Of a stretch of 64,000 nt of DNA, positions 24,558-36,511 are shown piece by piece. The stretch's first letter is position 1. Every line of letters starts with the position of its first letter. The notes under the pieces are model-generated. The model saw only the letters and a program-made list of their open reading frames with translations, did not search any database and was not told where the DNA came from. The stretch is taken from positions 21,073,173 through 21,137,172 of the forward strand of contig NC_055998.1 of assembly GCF_018446385.1 (NCBI RefSeq), read 5' to 3'. Origin of the DNA: Zingiber officinale. Lineage: Eukaryota > Streptophyta > Magnoliopsida > Zingiberales > Zingiberaceae. The translations under genes and the position numbers were made by a program.

Positions 24558-26150
24558 GGCCGAAACCCTCTTAGGTGCCAATTCAGGTTTTAAACAACAT
24601 CCAAGCATGTAGAACCTAATTCATCCACATATCATTTTCATAGGAAGTATTATAAACAAGATTTACTTGGACTCTAAGTTCTCCAAGTCCTTAAACCTCA
24701 TTTGGCCGAACCTTAACAAGTGTGAAACAAGGTTCTAAATGACATAAAGCATGGAAACCTTAACCATATTTATAGCATTTGTTTCAAGGAATATGGTAAG
24801 CACAATTGAGTTAGTTCCTAAATCCTTTAAGCCCTTAAAATTATGTCATGGCCGAAACTTACAAGTACTCATTTAGGTTTTTCAAGCAAGCATACAAGCA
24901 TGTGAACTTACTCTAACATCATGTATAAATTTATAAATGGCATCATACAAGTGGTCATGCCCGAAACTTCCCTTAGCATCAATTTAGGTCACTAACAACA
25001 TATATCATGTGAATTTTTAGCGTTCTACATTTCATATTTCATGGAGAGTGACATGAGCATGTTTAATGTAAGTTATAGGGTTTCTAAGGCATGTATCCCT
25101 TCATGGCCGAGACTTTAAGGTGTCCATTTGAATCATAGTTAAATATATAAGTATGTGAACACAATCAACATGTTATCTCAATTTCATAAGAAGCATCTTT
25201 AACACATGAGGTCTAAATTTTAAGGTTTCTAGGTCTTTAAACCCTACATGGCCGAACCTCATCAAGCATGGAATTTGTTCAAATGGCATAAAAGCATAGA
25301 AAGGCATAACACATTTCATAACATGTATAAAAGTCAAGCACTATAAGCATACATTTAAATTGTGTCTTAGGTTTCCTAGGTTTTTCCTTTCTTTATCTCA
25401 TAGCATATGTTTGGCCGAAACCTTCCAAGTCTTTAAACTAGATTTTAGGTGGCCTAAAGTATGGAAAACCTAAACAAGTTTTATGGCAAAAACATCAAAG
25501 GAACTATACATATAAGTTTGGTTCACAAACAAGCTAGGACCCTTGTGGTCATAATTATCATATATCATGCAACCAATTTTCCTATACTCTAATTAAGCAC
25601 GGGAGCATCAAACAACTTTCATATCTTATTGTCATGGAGGTTTTGAGCATGTTAAAAAAAATCTGTTTAAGCTATTCTAAACCATCCACCTTACCATGGC
25701 CGAAACATTAAAAGTGATGTTCATGAGTTTCTATCAACATACAAGCATGCAACTCTTTAAGAAACTCTATATTCTATCATATAAACATAGTGAGTTTAAA
25801 TTCAAAGTCTTCCTAACCCTAAACCCTTCCTTGGTCGAAACTTGTGAGTGGGGTACTTTTGGTTCCAAGTAACCTTCAAGTATGAAAACAATAATGGATC
25901 CTTAACCATTTATTTAGAGGGTTTTGTGCAAGTTAGGTAAACAAATAAATTCCCTAGCCCTTATAAAACCTTTTTGGCCGAAACTCTAGGATTAGGTACA
26001 TCTCTAATCCAGCATCACATATATATAAAAATATGAGAGAAAACCTTCTTACAAAGCATAGAAAGATTATCATGAATCAAGGCTTATATTAAACATTCCT
26101 AGGATCAACAAGTCCTTTCTTTGGCCGAATTTTCACAACTTTGTTTCTAG
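24558..26150. repeat. Degenerate ~146-bp periodic region in the solo LTR
   Basis: A GGCCGAAAC-like core recurs at 24558, 24704, 24850, 24959, 25105, 25250, 25413, 25698, 25833, 25976 and 26123. Spacings are 146, 146, 109, 146, 145, 163, 285 (about two periods), 135, 143 and 147. Around each core the order CCT..CCTT..GGCCGAAAC..TTAGGT..CATG is partly kept, so these look like old tandem copies that have diverged. Confidence 0.8.
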
Positions 26151-26925
26151 GTTTTAAAATCCTCATAAAATCCAAAAACACATTAAAACCACTTGTACCA
26201 CAGGTGAGGGGATACTTACATCCTTTTCGCTTGTGGTTCTAAAGTGTGTGATGGAAGAAAGGGTCTCTTCCTCTTGTTCTCCTCCTTTGATTTTCCCTTG
26301 CTAGCCTTCCTTGTATCTTAGGAGGAACCTTGTTTTGGGGGCCGAAAATGGAGGAGAGGGGGCTGAGGCTCTCGGTGGTGGAGAGGAGAGAATGAGAGAA
26401 ATGAGAGAAAAATAAAATCTTCTCTTTACATGCTCCCTTTTATGTAAAGGGGGAAGATGTAGCAAAATTGGTTTTTGCTTTCCTTCTCCCTTAGCCCCTT
26501 TTTTTCCATTTTATTTTTATTTTATTTATTTATTTGTTCTCATCATTCATGATGAAACAAGGGGGAATGAATCCCCTTAATTGTCCTCTTGAAGTCACGG
26601 CAAAGGGAGAGGAAGAGGGAGAGAAAAGAAGGAAGGCAAGTTGCCTTTCTCTTGCTCTTTTCTTGCTTTCTTTTGGCTAGCTTTTACTCTCATCCTCATC
26701 ATGAGTTTCCCTCCTTTGCTATCAATATATCATTCCTATCCCAACTGGTTATTACCCATTAATCCTATCATTTACATCATGAGAGGTTCAAGGTTCAATC
26801 CTTGACCACTCCCTATTTTTATTTCTTTTTTATTTCTTTTTGGTTCAACATTCTACTAATATTTTTCTAAGGCAAATTCATCATTCTCATATTTATCTTA
26901 AAAGCTTAGTGGGTGTTACATACAG

Positions 26926-27960
26926 TCCCTGTATAAAACTAAGTATTAACTCTTGTTAATATGATATGGTTATGTATCGAATAGTTTAATGATTCTTGAT
27001 ATAGAACCAAATATTAATTATAACAATAATAGTTATTTTTCAAATATTGTTCTTACTAGAGTTGCTAATGTAAATGATGAAGTTTGACATATCGGATAAA
27101 AATGAATGAATAGATTAGCTAAAGAGGATCTACTCGGCACTCATGCTAAAGTTAACTTGTTTATATATGATCATTGTCTTGCTCGAAAAGTAACTATTGG
27201 TAAGGTTATTAGGGATGAATCATCATTGCAATTAATTCATTTTTCTATTTATGGTCCAATGAATGTGAAGGCTAGACATGTGAGTTATTATTTCATTATA
27301 TTTATTGATGACTTCACACATTTTAGTTATGTGTATTTGATCTCTCATAAATCTGAAGCATTAGATTGCTTCAATTATTATTTGAACAAAATTGAGAACC
27401 AATTAGAACGTAAGGTTAAAACCTTATGCACTGATTGTGGAGGTGAATATTTGTCTGATCAGTTCAAGACAATATCTAATGACAAAGGAATTATTAGATA
27501 GCTAATTATCCCTAAAATTCTACAACAAAATGAGGTTGCTGAAAGAAGAAATTGAACTCTTTTAGATATGGTTAGGTCTATGATGACTCAAGCTAATTTT
27601 TCAATTTTCTATTAGGGAGATGTGCTATTAATTGCAACCTATATACTTAACCGAATGCTTTCTAAATCTGTTTCATCTATTCCATATGAAAGTTGGATAA
27701 ACAGGAAACCAGATTTAAATAATATGAAACCTTAGGCGTCAACTGCTTATGTTCATAATAACACTCACAAATATGGAAAATTAGGAGTGTATTTTTGTAA
27801 GGTATTCTGATACTTTTAAGGGTTATATTTTTATTGGTGAGTAATAAGATGAAACGATCTCTAAAATGTAGTCTAGAGATGTTACTTTTTTTGAAATTGA
27901 GTTCCCAAAAAGAGGTGAAGTTGATAAGATAATTCCTTTATTTATGATAAAGGATGAGAT
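26926..27960 (+). pseudogene. copia-2 integrase, decayed
   Basis: Resumes after the solo LTR. 27106-27501 reads through GPMNVKARHVSYYFIIFIDDFTHFSYVYLI (first Asp region) and CTDCGGEYLSDQF (second Asp), then breaks at a stop. Further degraded integrase segments (RMLSKSVSSIPYE-like and GYIFIGE-like) can be followed to about 27960. Many stops. Confidence 0.8.
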
Positions 27961-28079
27961 AATGTTCCTTTATCAATAAATCATATATCATGAGAGATAC
28001 CTAAATCTAGTCAATCTAATGGGAGTGATTTGTCGATAAATATGCTAGTTTCTCAATAGTTTAACCTACGAAGAAGTAA

Positions 28080-28950
28080 ATGCTTGACATTGAGAATGAG
28101 GCATTAATGATTCTCCCAGTTGATGATGAAGAACCTTGCATGGTTAAGGAAGTATTGAGATGTTCAATTAGAGAAAAATAAAAAGTTGCAATAGATGAGA
28201 AAATGAAGTTTATAAAAAAGAATCAAGTTTAAGATTTAGTCGATCTTCCTCTGGCTGAAGGGCTATTGGTAATAAGTGGATTCTCAAAATTAAGAGGAAA
28301 GTAGATAGATCGATTAATTGATACAAAGCTCGACTAGTTGCAAAAGGATATACTCAAATAGAGTGTATTGATTTTGAAGAGGCATTATCCCTAGTTGTGA
28401 ATTTGTGTCAATGCGTGTCATCCTAGCTATAGTAGCACATTTTGACATGGAATTACATCATATGGATGCAAAATCAGTTTTCCTTAATGGTAATCTTGAC
28501 AAAAAAAAATCAATATGGCACAACCAGACAGTTACATTGCTGAAGGCTAAGAGAATAGAATGTGTAGAATTAAAAAGTCTATATATGAGCTAAAGCAAGT
28601 GTCAAGATAATGAAATATAAGATTTAATGAAGTCATTTTGTCTTATAGTTTTGAAATGATCAATGAGGATCATTGTGTTTGTCTAAGAAAGGAAAAAAAG
28701 AAAAGTTTGTCATCTTATAATTATATGTTGATGATATGCTAATAGCTGAAAGTGACATAAAGTTCATGATAGAAGTTAAATTATGACTTTCATTACAATT
28801 TGACATAATAGATATGAGAGAAACTGAGTACATCTTATAAGTAAAGATCATTTGAGATCGATCAAAAAGGCTTTTGGATTTGTCTTAAGAAGCTTATATC
28901 ACTAAGATGCTACAATACTTTAATATGTCAGATTACAACATTGAATAAAC
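28080..28950 (+). pseudogene. copia-2 reverse transcriptase, decayed
   Basis: Fragments in several frames: the KARLVAKGYTQIE segment near 28325, HFDMELHHMDAKSVFLNGNLD (28435-28505) and the YVDDMLIAES catalytic box near 28724. Stops and shifts are frequent, so it is long dead. Confidence 0.82.
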
Positions 28951-28999
28951 ACCTGCAGTGAGTGGTAGTGTTCTAAGTAAAAGTATGTATCCTAAGACT

Positions 29000-29671
29000 C
29001 CTGAAGAAATAACTGAATTGGAAAAAAACCATAGTCAGATTACAATATGTTATGTACTCGTGCTAATATAAGCTATATTGTTGGCTTAGTTAGCTATTTC
29101 CAGTCAAACCCAGGACCGAGACACTGAAAAGCGATGAAGAGGATATTCAGATATCTCAAAGTTAGAACATATTATTGTCTTTATTTCTAAGGATCAAATA
29201 TGAGTCTAAAGGGCTACACAAATGCAGATTGGGTAGGAGACCTTGATGATAGGAAATTTACATCTGCTATACCTTCTTGTTGAATGGTGGCACCATATTA
29301 TGGAACAATAAGAAACATGTTTGTGTAGTGTTGTTGATAATGGAAGTTGAGTATGTGACTTGTGCAGCGGCTGTGTAAGAAGTTGTATGATTGAGAAGGT
29401 TCTTGAAGTATCTGAAGATTATGAGGATAGTGAGAGTCCTGTTACAGTATACTATGAGAATCAAGCTGCTATAGCTTTTTCTAAAGATCCCAAATATCAC
29501 AGCAAAGATAATTATATAAAAATTAAGTAAAATTTTGTAAGGGATATTGTTGACAAGGAAAAGATAGTTCTTGAGTATATCCAGACATGTGTTATGTTTG
29601 TAGATTCTTTTACTAAGTCATTGACTAAAGAGTCATTTCATGAATATGTGAAATCTTTTAAGACTTCATAA
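29000..29671 (+). pseudogene. copia-2 RNase H, decayed
   Basis: Segments recognisable in shifting frames: KGYTNADWVGDLDDRK near 29210, VYYENQAAIAFSKDPKYHSKDN near 29450 and FTKSLTKESFHEYVKSFKTS ending at TAA near 29671. The order and spacing match copia RNase H. Confidence 0.82.
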
Positions 29672-30344
29672 AATGTAACATATTATAAAATGTCATGATC
29701 TATTCAGTACATATGTTGTTGTTATATTGTGGATAAAAGTCTCGGTGAATATGTTAATAGATTGAGATTAGTCCACTCACATTGACAATCATCTTTATTT
29801 AGTAAATATAAATAGAGATAAGACAATTACTTATGGGACAAATTATGTAGCTGTGAATAGAGACATACTCATAAGTTGGGGTCATCTTGATAATTGTGTT
29901 AAGATGAGATCATCTATATATTAATAATGATCAGAGTAAATAAATCCACCATTTACTAAATTTTCTAAAGGTCGGATTAGAATTCATAAGTTGAATTTAT
30001 AATTAGACATTAAGTATATTTAGATCAAAATTTGTACGATATTAAATTTTAAGAAAAATATGTACTCTTTATTGGTAAAGAGAAAACATCATAGCATGTG
30101 ATTTATATCACATGTGTTATGACAATAATAAAGGTAGTAGAAGAATGAATTCCTGCTTCTCTGCTATGTGAGACCCTTGAGATTATAAGTTAATATCAAT
30201 TTTATTTTAAGTGACCATTTAGCTGTTTACTTGAAGTTTTAATCAGTGTATGCTACTTTAGCATGTATCTTATTGGCTATGGATGATTTGGTCTATGAAC
30301 CATAATTAGAAAAATGACTAATTAGATGAATAGTAGATTCTAGC
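29672..30344. other. copia-2 3' non-coding region, left part
   Basis: AT-rich sequence after the RNase H stop. It continues at about 40591-40925, on the far side of the LINE, up to the 3' LTR, where a degenerate purine stretch (GTGTGAGAGA) precedes TGTTGGACG. No ORF of note. Confidence 0.6.
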
Positions 30345-30608
30345 TAAAAATAACAACAATAACAACCAAGTCTTTTCTCACTAGGTGGGGCCGGCTGTAT
30401 GAATCCTTTTACGCCATTGAACTCTGTCTCTTACTATATCATCATCTATATTTAAATAAATTTTATCTTATTTTATTTTTGCTAACCAAATCTTTTTTGG
30501 TCTTCCTCTTCCTCGTTTGATATGCATGTTTATCATAGTTTTACATCGCCTAACTGGAGCATTTATTGATCGTCTAAGTACATGTCTGTATTATCTTAAA
30601 TGTGTCTC

Positions 30609-32690
30609 TCAGAGTTTTTCCTCAATAGATGCAACTCTGACTTTCTCTCTAATGCTCTCATTTCTTATTTTATCCATCCTCGTATGTCCACACATCCACC
30701 TTAACATCCTCATCTCTGTAACTCTCATATTTTGCTCATGTGCTCGAGTCATAGCCCAACATTCAACTCCATATAACATAGTAGGTCTAATTGTAGTTTT
30801 ATAGAACTTACCTTTAAGTTTAAGAGGTACTTTACGGCCACATAAAACACCCAACGCTACCCTCCATTTCTACTATCCTGCTTGTATTCTATGTAAGACA
30901 TCTCTCTCAATCCCTCCATCGTTTTACAAAAATAATCCTAAATATTTAAATTTCTCGGTTCCAGGCAACTCGTCCTCTCCTATCTTAACAATTGTCTCAT
31001 TATTTCTACTATTGCTAAACTTAAATTTCATATATTCTATCTTTAATCTACTAAGCTTAAAACCTTTTCTTTCTAGTGTTTTCCGCCAAGATTTTAATTT
31101 AGCATTTACTCCTTCATGTGTTTCATCTACCAAAATAAATCATCTACAAACAACATGCATCACGATACTGTGTTTTGAATGTGCGCAGAGAGTTCGTCCA
31201 TAATTAGTGTTAAAAGATAGGAACTTAGAGCTGATCTTTGATGCAACCCTATCTTTATTGGAAATACTTCAGTTACTCCGCTTGAAGTCTTTATTATGGT
31301 CATTACATCTTCGTACATATCTTTAATTAGTTCAATATATGTTACACTAACACCTCTCTTTTCTAGAATTTTCCATATAATTTCTCTTGGAACTCTATCA
31401 TAAGTTTTTTCTAAGTCAATGAAAATCATGCGTATATCTTGTTTTTGCTCCCGATATTTTTTAATTAATTGTCTAAGAAGATGTAATTTTAGGTCACTGT
31501 GATCTCCTTCCTTAATATTTTTTCTATTACTTTTTTTTCCAAAGTTTCATAGTATGACTTATTAGTTTAATACCCTTATAGTTTGCACAATTTTATATGT
31601 CTTCCTTGTTCTTATATAAGGAAACTAGAGTACTTATCCTCTATTAATCAGATATTTTTTTTTATTTTCAATATCATGTTAAATAATTTTGTAAGTTATT
31701 CAATACCTTGTTTTCCTAGATATTTACAAACCTCTACCGGAATATTATATGGTCCAACAACTTTTCCATTGTGCATCTCATTTAAAGTTTATTTTACTTT
31801 TGAAATTTGAATTCTATGATAAAAATTAAAATTTCTATGCTCATTTGACCTACTTAAATTACCTAAGTTAAGTTGGTCACCTAAACCTTCATTAAAAAGT
31901 TGATGAAAATACCTCTTCCACCATTCTTTTATTTCTCTATCGTTTACTAATACCCTATTACATTCATCTTTAATATAATTTTTTTGGCGAAGATTTCTTG
32001 TTTTTCTTTCTCTCACTTTAGCTATTTTATAAATGTCTCTTTCCCCTTCTTTTGTATCCAATATTTGATATAATCGTTCAAAAGTTTTATTTTTTGCTTC
32101 ACTTATTACTTTCTTAGCTTCTTTCTTGGCTATTATATATTTTTTTAAGTTTTCCTCGTTCTTACAAATATATAATTCCTTATAAGCTATTCGTTTTTCC
32201 TTTACTTTCTCTTGTACTTTCTCATTCCACCACCAAGATTCCTTACTTAGTGGTACATGCCCCTTTAACTCACTGAGTACACTCTTAGCTAATATTTTTA
32301 ACTTTGATATAATCTTATCCCATGTTGTATTAGAGTTATCATATATTTCACCTAATGCTTGTACTTCTACCTTCTCCTTAAATATATTTTGTTTCCCATG
32401 TTTTAACTTTCACCACTTAATTCTAGGAATCGTATATATTTTCTTCTATTGATACTATGTTTGAGGCGTATATCTAACACTACTAACCTATGTTGGGTAG
32501 TTAAGCTTTCTCCAGGGATGATTTTGCAATCTTTACAAATCTTTCTATTCTTCTTCTTAACCATAAGAAAGTCAATTTACGATTTATTATTCCCACTTTT
32601 GAATGTGACAAAGTGTTCTTCTCTTTTTTAAAAAAATGTATTAGCTAATATAAGGTTATATGCTATCGTAAAATTTAATATAGTTTTCCC
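30609..32690 (-). pseudogene. LINE reverse transcriptase and C-terminal region, decayed
   Basis: Minus-strand fragments: the KAKRKTRNLRQ..IKDE..VLV..REI..WWKRYFHQLFNE linker (32061-31880), the RT core MIFIDLEKTYDRVPREIIWK..IKIGLHQRSALS..L..LIMDELSAHIQ (31429-31165), and a FVDD catalytic box just after (near 31145). These are followed by the thumb (30924-31133) and the CGHTR segment. Stops and shifts interrupt every part. Confidence 0.85.
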
Positions 32691-33419
32691 TGTTGGTGCG
32701 AGAAGCATCCAACGATCGAACCTGTATTTTGATTATGTCAAAGGGTCCAAAGTTAAGTTGTCTTCTTATCTAATGAGTTTGAATGAAATTGCAGGAAAGT
32801 CTTAAGTGTACTTAGGCAAAAGTCCTAGCTGCGGTTAGGCAGGTGGAAAACCCTAGAAGGTGGTAACCCTAGGTCCTAGGGGTGATAATCCTAGGTGAGA
32901 AAAAGTCATAGCTGAGGTTATGGAAGTGGAAAACCTTAGGGGACAGTAACTTTAGGTCGTAGAGGGTGGTAACCATAGGTGGAAAGTCTTGGCGGGTCGA
33001 AGGCTTCGGGCAAAAATCCTAGAGTCGGGGCCTCTAGGTTGAAATCCTATTATCGTGAACCGGGTGGAAGACTGGATGGGTCATATAGCGAACGTCCAGC
33101 AGAAAGTCATGGAGATTCGGACGTTGAGCAAAAGTCCAGTTGATCTGGAGGATCAAACTAGCAAACAGGTAAACTCTTCTGAGTGGAGTAGGCAAGGGTG
33201 CGTTCCCCGGTGAGGGAACAGTAGACATCGATTCGACCTAGGGTTTCAGGAGGTGAAATCCGAAGTCAGAATCAGACAGCCAAGAGACTATCAAAATAAG
33301 TTTCTATTTATCTTATTTTGTTGTACTAACTTTATTTTGCAGGGTATACCTCTTTTGTAGACTAACATGCCTTACAGGATGAAGATCGCACAAGAAAAGC
33401 CTTGGATGAACAGTCCCAA

Positions 33420-33606
33420 GGCGCCCCTCCATGGAGCTTGGAGGCGCCTCGGGTGACTTGATCGACAGCCCTGCAACAAGCGCGAGGACACCCTCCATGG
33501 AGCTTGGAGGCGCCCTTAGGTGGATAAGCAGTGAAGATGCAGGAGCTTATCGACGTTGTGATTTTGGCGGGGTTGGAGGCGCCCTCCATGCTGTTGGAGG
33601 CGCCCT
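33420..33606. repeat. GGCGCC hairpin array in the LTR
   Basis: Three imperfect palindromes of 27-29 bp, at 33420-33448, 33488-33514 and 33578-33604. Each has a CCCTCCA arm, a 5-7 base loop and a TGGAGG(CGCC) arm. Related arrays occur at 34108-34316 and 39335-39590. They sit just upstream of the TATTTAA box, in the probable U3 region. Confidence 0.88.
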
Positions 33607-33614
33607 CAACATGC

Positions 33615-33621
33615 TATTTAA
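33615..33621 (+). promoter_or_regulatory. Candidate LTR TATA box
   Basis: TATTTAA inside GCTATTTAAGCC, conserved in all three LTR-end copies (near 34318 and 39597 in the others). Its position about 400 bases before the LTR end fits a U3 promoter. Function is inferred from position and conservation only. Confidence 0.5.
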
Positions 33622-34020
33622 GCCTGGTTCGAGCAGCAACTTATAAAACACACATACTTGCAATCCTTCTTCCGTGTGCTGCTAACAAAGCGATCCGACG
33701 AAGTCCTAACTCTACTCCGACGACCAGAAGCTTTCAAATTCAGATTTCCTTGTTGTCGGTAGAATATTTAATAGTGCTTTAATTGTTGTATTCTTTTGTA
33801 ATATTTCCGAGCTTAAAGTGATTGTCCACCGAAAGTGATCAACGATCGCGAACCTTGGAGTAGGAGTCGCCACAGGCTCCGAACCAAGTAATAAAAAAGT
33901 GTTAGCATTGCTTCCGTGTGTTTTACTTTTCCACTGCGTATTTACTTTGAGTTTACATGAAATGAAAGTGAAAACCACGAGCGCTATTCACCCCCTCCCT
34001 CTAGCGCTTTCGATCCTACA

Positions 34021-34718
34021 ATTAGTATCAGAGCAGGTTTGTAGACTAACATGCCTTAGGGCGGAGATTGCACAAGAAAAGCCTCGGATGAACAGTCCCG
34101 AGGCGCCCTCTATGGAGCTTGGAGGGGCCTTGGACACAGCTTGGAGGGCGTCGTCCATGGAACTTGGAGGCGCCTTGGATGCTGCTTGGAGGGCACCCTC
34201 CATAGAGCTTGGAGGCGCCCTCAGGCGAATAAGCAGTGAAGATGCAGGAGCTTATCGACGCTGTGATTTTTGCGAGGTTGGAGGCGCCCTCCATGCTGTT
34301 GGAGGCGCCCTCAACAGGCTATTTAAGCCTGGTTCGAGCAACAACTTACATAACACACATACTTGCAATCCTTCTTTCGTGTGCTGCTAACAAAGCGATC
34401 CGGCGAAGTCCTAACTCTACTCCGACGACCAGAAGCTTTCAAATACAGATTTCCTTGTTGTCGGTATAATATTTAATAGCGCTTTAATTGTTGTATTCTT
34501 TTGTAATATTTCTGAGCTTCATGATTGCCCATCGAAAGTGATCAACGATCGCGGGCCTTGGAATAGGAGTCGTCACAGGTTCCGAACCAAGTAACCAAAA
34601 GTGTTAGCATTGTTTCCCTGTGTTTTACTTTTCCGCTGCGTATTTACTTTGAGTTTACTCAAAACGAAAGTGAAAGCCACGAGCGCTATTCATCCCCTCT
34701 AGCGTTTTCGATCTTACA
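34021..34718 (+). repeat. Tandem duplicate of the LTR 3' half plus primer-binding site
   Basis: 34021-34034 is ATTAGTATCAGAGC, a one-base variant of the primer-binding site. From 34037 the LTR 3' half starts again (TTTGTAGACTAACATGCCTT, matching 33355 and 39265) and runs to CGATCTTACA at 34718, where the true primer-binding site follows. So about 690 bp of LTR end plus binding site is present twice in tandem. Confidence 0.9.
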
Positions 34719-34720
34719 AT

Positions 34721-34732
34721 TGGTATCAGAGC
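34721..34732 (+). other. Sirevirus-like primer-binding site (tRNA-iMet)
   Basis: TGGTATCAGAGC, two bases after the LTR end; full 12-base match to the initiator Met tRNA 3' end. The duplicated site at 34023-34034 has one change (TAGTATCAGAGC). Confidence 0.92.
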
Positions 34733-35070
34733 GGGGTCGCTCTGAATCGGTACAACTACCTTTCAAGAATTTTTATTCGTCGCTTTTTCGTCCGTGTTTG
34801 TTAAAAATAAAACCTTATGCCTTTCATTTTTTTCCCTCCAAAACTATTTTTGAAAAATTCATTTTCATATTTTCACCATTGGTCGGTATTAGCGAAATAT
34901 CGTATTTTCAAAAATTTGTAATAATATTTTTTTAAAATATTTTTACTGATATTTTATTAATATTTTTTTAATTAGTGAATTTCTAGTTTCATTTTTCTCC
35001 CGCACTACTAATCCAAAACCAAGTCTTGGAATATTCGTATTTTTTTTCTTGTGTGCGAGATTCTATTTCA

Positions 35071-36511
35071 ATGGCCCATCAAGAAAGCTATAGCACAACC
35101 CGCTCGCCTCTCTTCTCCGGCGAAGACTTCGACTACTGGAAGGGTCGAATGGAGTACCATCTGAAGACTCAAGTGGAAATATAGATAATAATCCAGACTG
35201 GATTCACATTTCCCACCGAACCTTGCGACAAATAGGATGCACAAACCCGCAAGAAGATTGAAGCCAATGCAAAAGCAACCTGCACCCTTCAATGCAGCCT
35301 GACCAAAGAAGAGCTTAACCGAGTCGATCCGTTCTCAAGTGCAAAGGAACTCTGGGAAAAGCTGATAGAGATGCACGAAGACACTTCTGATACAAAGGTA
35401 AGCAAACATGATTTAATATTAAATAAATTGTATAATATAAAAATACAGGATGGTGAGTCAGCGAGCCAGCTTCATGCTCGCATACAAGATCTCCTCAATG
35501 GCCTCCACGCAATCAGACAGAAGGTGGAAAATTGAGACGTAATAAGGTACACACTAAATGTTTTTCTGAGGAATATATTGTGAGCATCAATGGTAGACAC
35601 CTACAAAGTATCTAAGGATTTGTCGTTAGTTAAATTAGATGAATTTTTTTTCTTCTGAATTTGAGTTACATGAGCAGTCTAATACTACAAGGGTCTAGAA
35701 AGGTATTGCCTTGATTGTAGGTACGAGCAGAACCTGGGAATCAAAAGCAAAGAACAGAAATGAACCCGAGTCTGAAGATGAATCGGATTCAGAAGATGAC
35801 GATGACGAAATTACCGCCGAGCTCGTAAAACTAGTACGAAGAATGTGAAAAAAGAAGAAGGCGGTTCAATCGAATACGAAGGTCAAGTATGGAGTTACAT
35901 GCTACAGCTGCAACCAGAAGGGACACTGCAAGCCGGAGTGCTCGAACCAGAAGCAACGAAAAAGGAAGGTCTTGAAAGCAACGTGGTCTGAGTCCTCTGA
36001 AGATTCGGACGAAGAACACGAGCAAGCAGGCTTCCTTGCTCTACCGGTACAAGCGTATGTTGTCGAAACCGAGTCCGAGTCTGATATCGAGAGAGAATCG
36101 GAAACCGAGTCCGAGCGAAGCCACGGATCCATATCCATTTTCGAAGGGCCTAACCCCATTGTAAGTTCTCTATTCGCCGGTACTCAAGTAGACGATATAG
36201 AAAAGTTAATTTCTTACTTATTAAAGAAATTGGTCAAATCCAAAGTCCGGGTTAAGTCACTTCAAAAGGAGGTAACAATCCTTAAGGAGGAGACTAACCT
36301 AAAACCTTTGATTGAGCCAGTTCAAAATGGAAGTTCAACTCAAGTCCAACAATTTGAGGAAGAAAATTCCAATTTGAAAACTCAAGTTAAAGGACTTAAG
36401 GACACATTGGAATGGTTCACCTTGGGTTCCAAGAATCTTGATCTGATTCTTGGAAAAATATATAAAGAGTCGTTTACAACCGATCCGGACTTGGATTTAA
36501 GTCAAACATAA
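35071..36511 (+). pseudogene. Sirevirus-like gag, broken
   Basis: ATG 35071; the start MAHQESYSTTRSPLFSGEDF and the WKGRMEYHLKTQ segment are typical of gag (UBN2 family). Stops appear from about 35181 on, yet segments such as SAKELWEKLIEMHEDTSDTK and SASQLHARIQDLLNGL remain readable. A complete zinc knuckle CX2CX4HX4C (CYSC..H..C) lies at 35900-35941. The C-terminal 36000-36511 is open: an acidic Ser/Glu-rich stretch followed by a probable coiled coil (KSLQKEVTILKEE ... FEEENSNLKTQVKGL). The 5' leader between primer site and ATG is AT-rich. Confidence 0.86.

Larger units (their letters stand above)
22881..26920 (-). repeat. 4.0-kb solo LTR of a gypsy element, inserted in copia-2
   Basis: Begins TATAACGCCCGCCC and ends GGGTGTTACA on the plus strand; on the minus strand it starts TGTAACACCC, the form of Tekay-type chromovirus LTRs. 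Perfect 5-bp target duplications TACAG flank it (22876-22880 and 26921-26925). There is no internal coding region, primer-binding site or second LTR, so it is a solo LTR. Inside lie a seven-unit 35-bp array and a ~146-bp periodic region. ORFs are short and unconvincing. Confidence 0.88.
32691..34020 (+). repeat. Sirevirus-like 5' LTR, first copy
   Basis: Begins TGTTGGTGCGAGAAGCATCC and ends CGATCCTACA. It contains a stretch of CCTAGG/TGGTAACC repeats (32815-33060), a hairpin-forming GGCGCC array, and a TATTTAA box at 33615-33621. The 3' LTR matches along nearly its whole length. It is followed by a second, partial LTR copy. Confidence 0.9.

Noticed and set aside
33431..34390. ORFs with repeated MELGGAL-type segments
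   Set aside because: They arise from translating the GGCGCC hairpin array of the LTR; not conserved as protein between copies.
35831..36159. Minus-strand ORFs across the Sirevirus-like gag
   Set aside because: Shadows of the gag frame, which carries the zinc knuckle on the plus strand.
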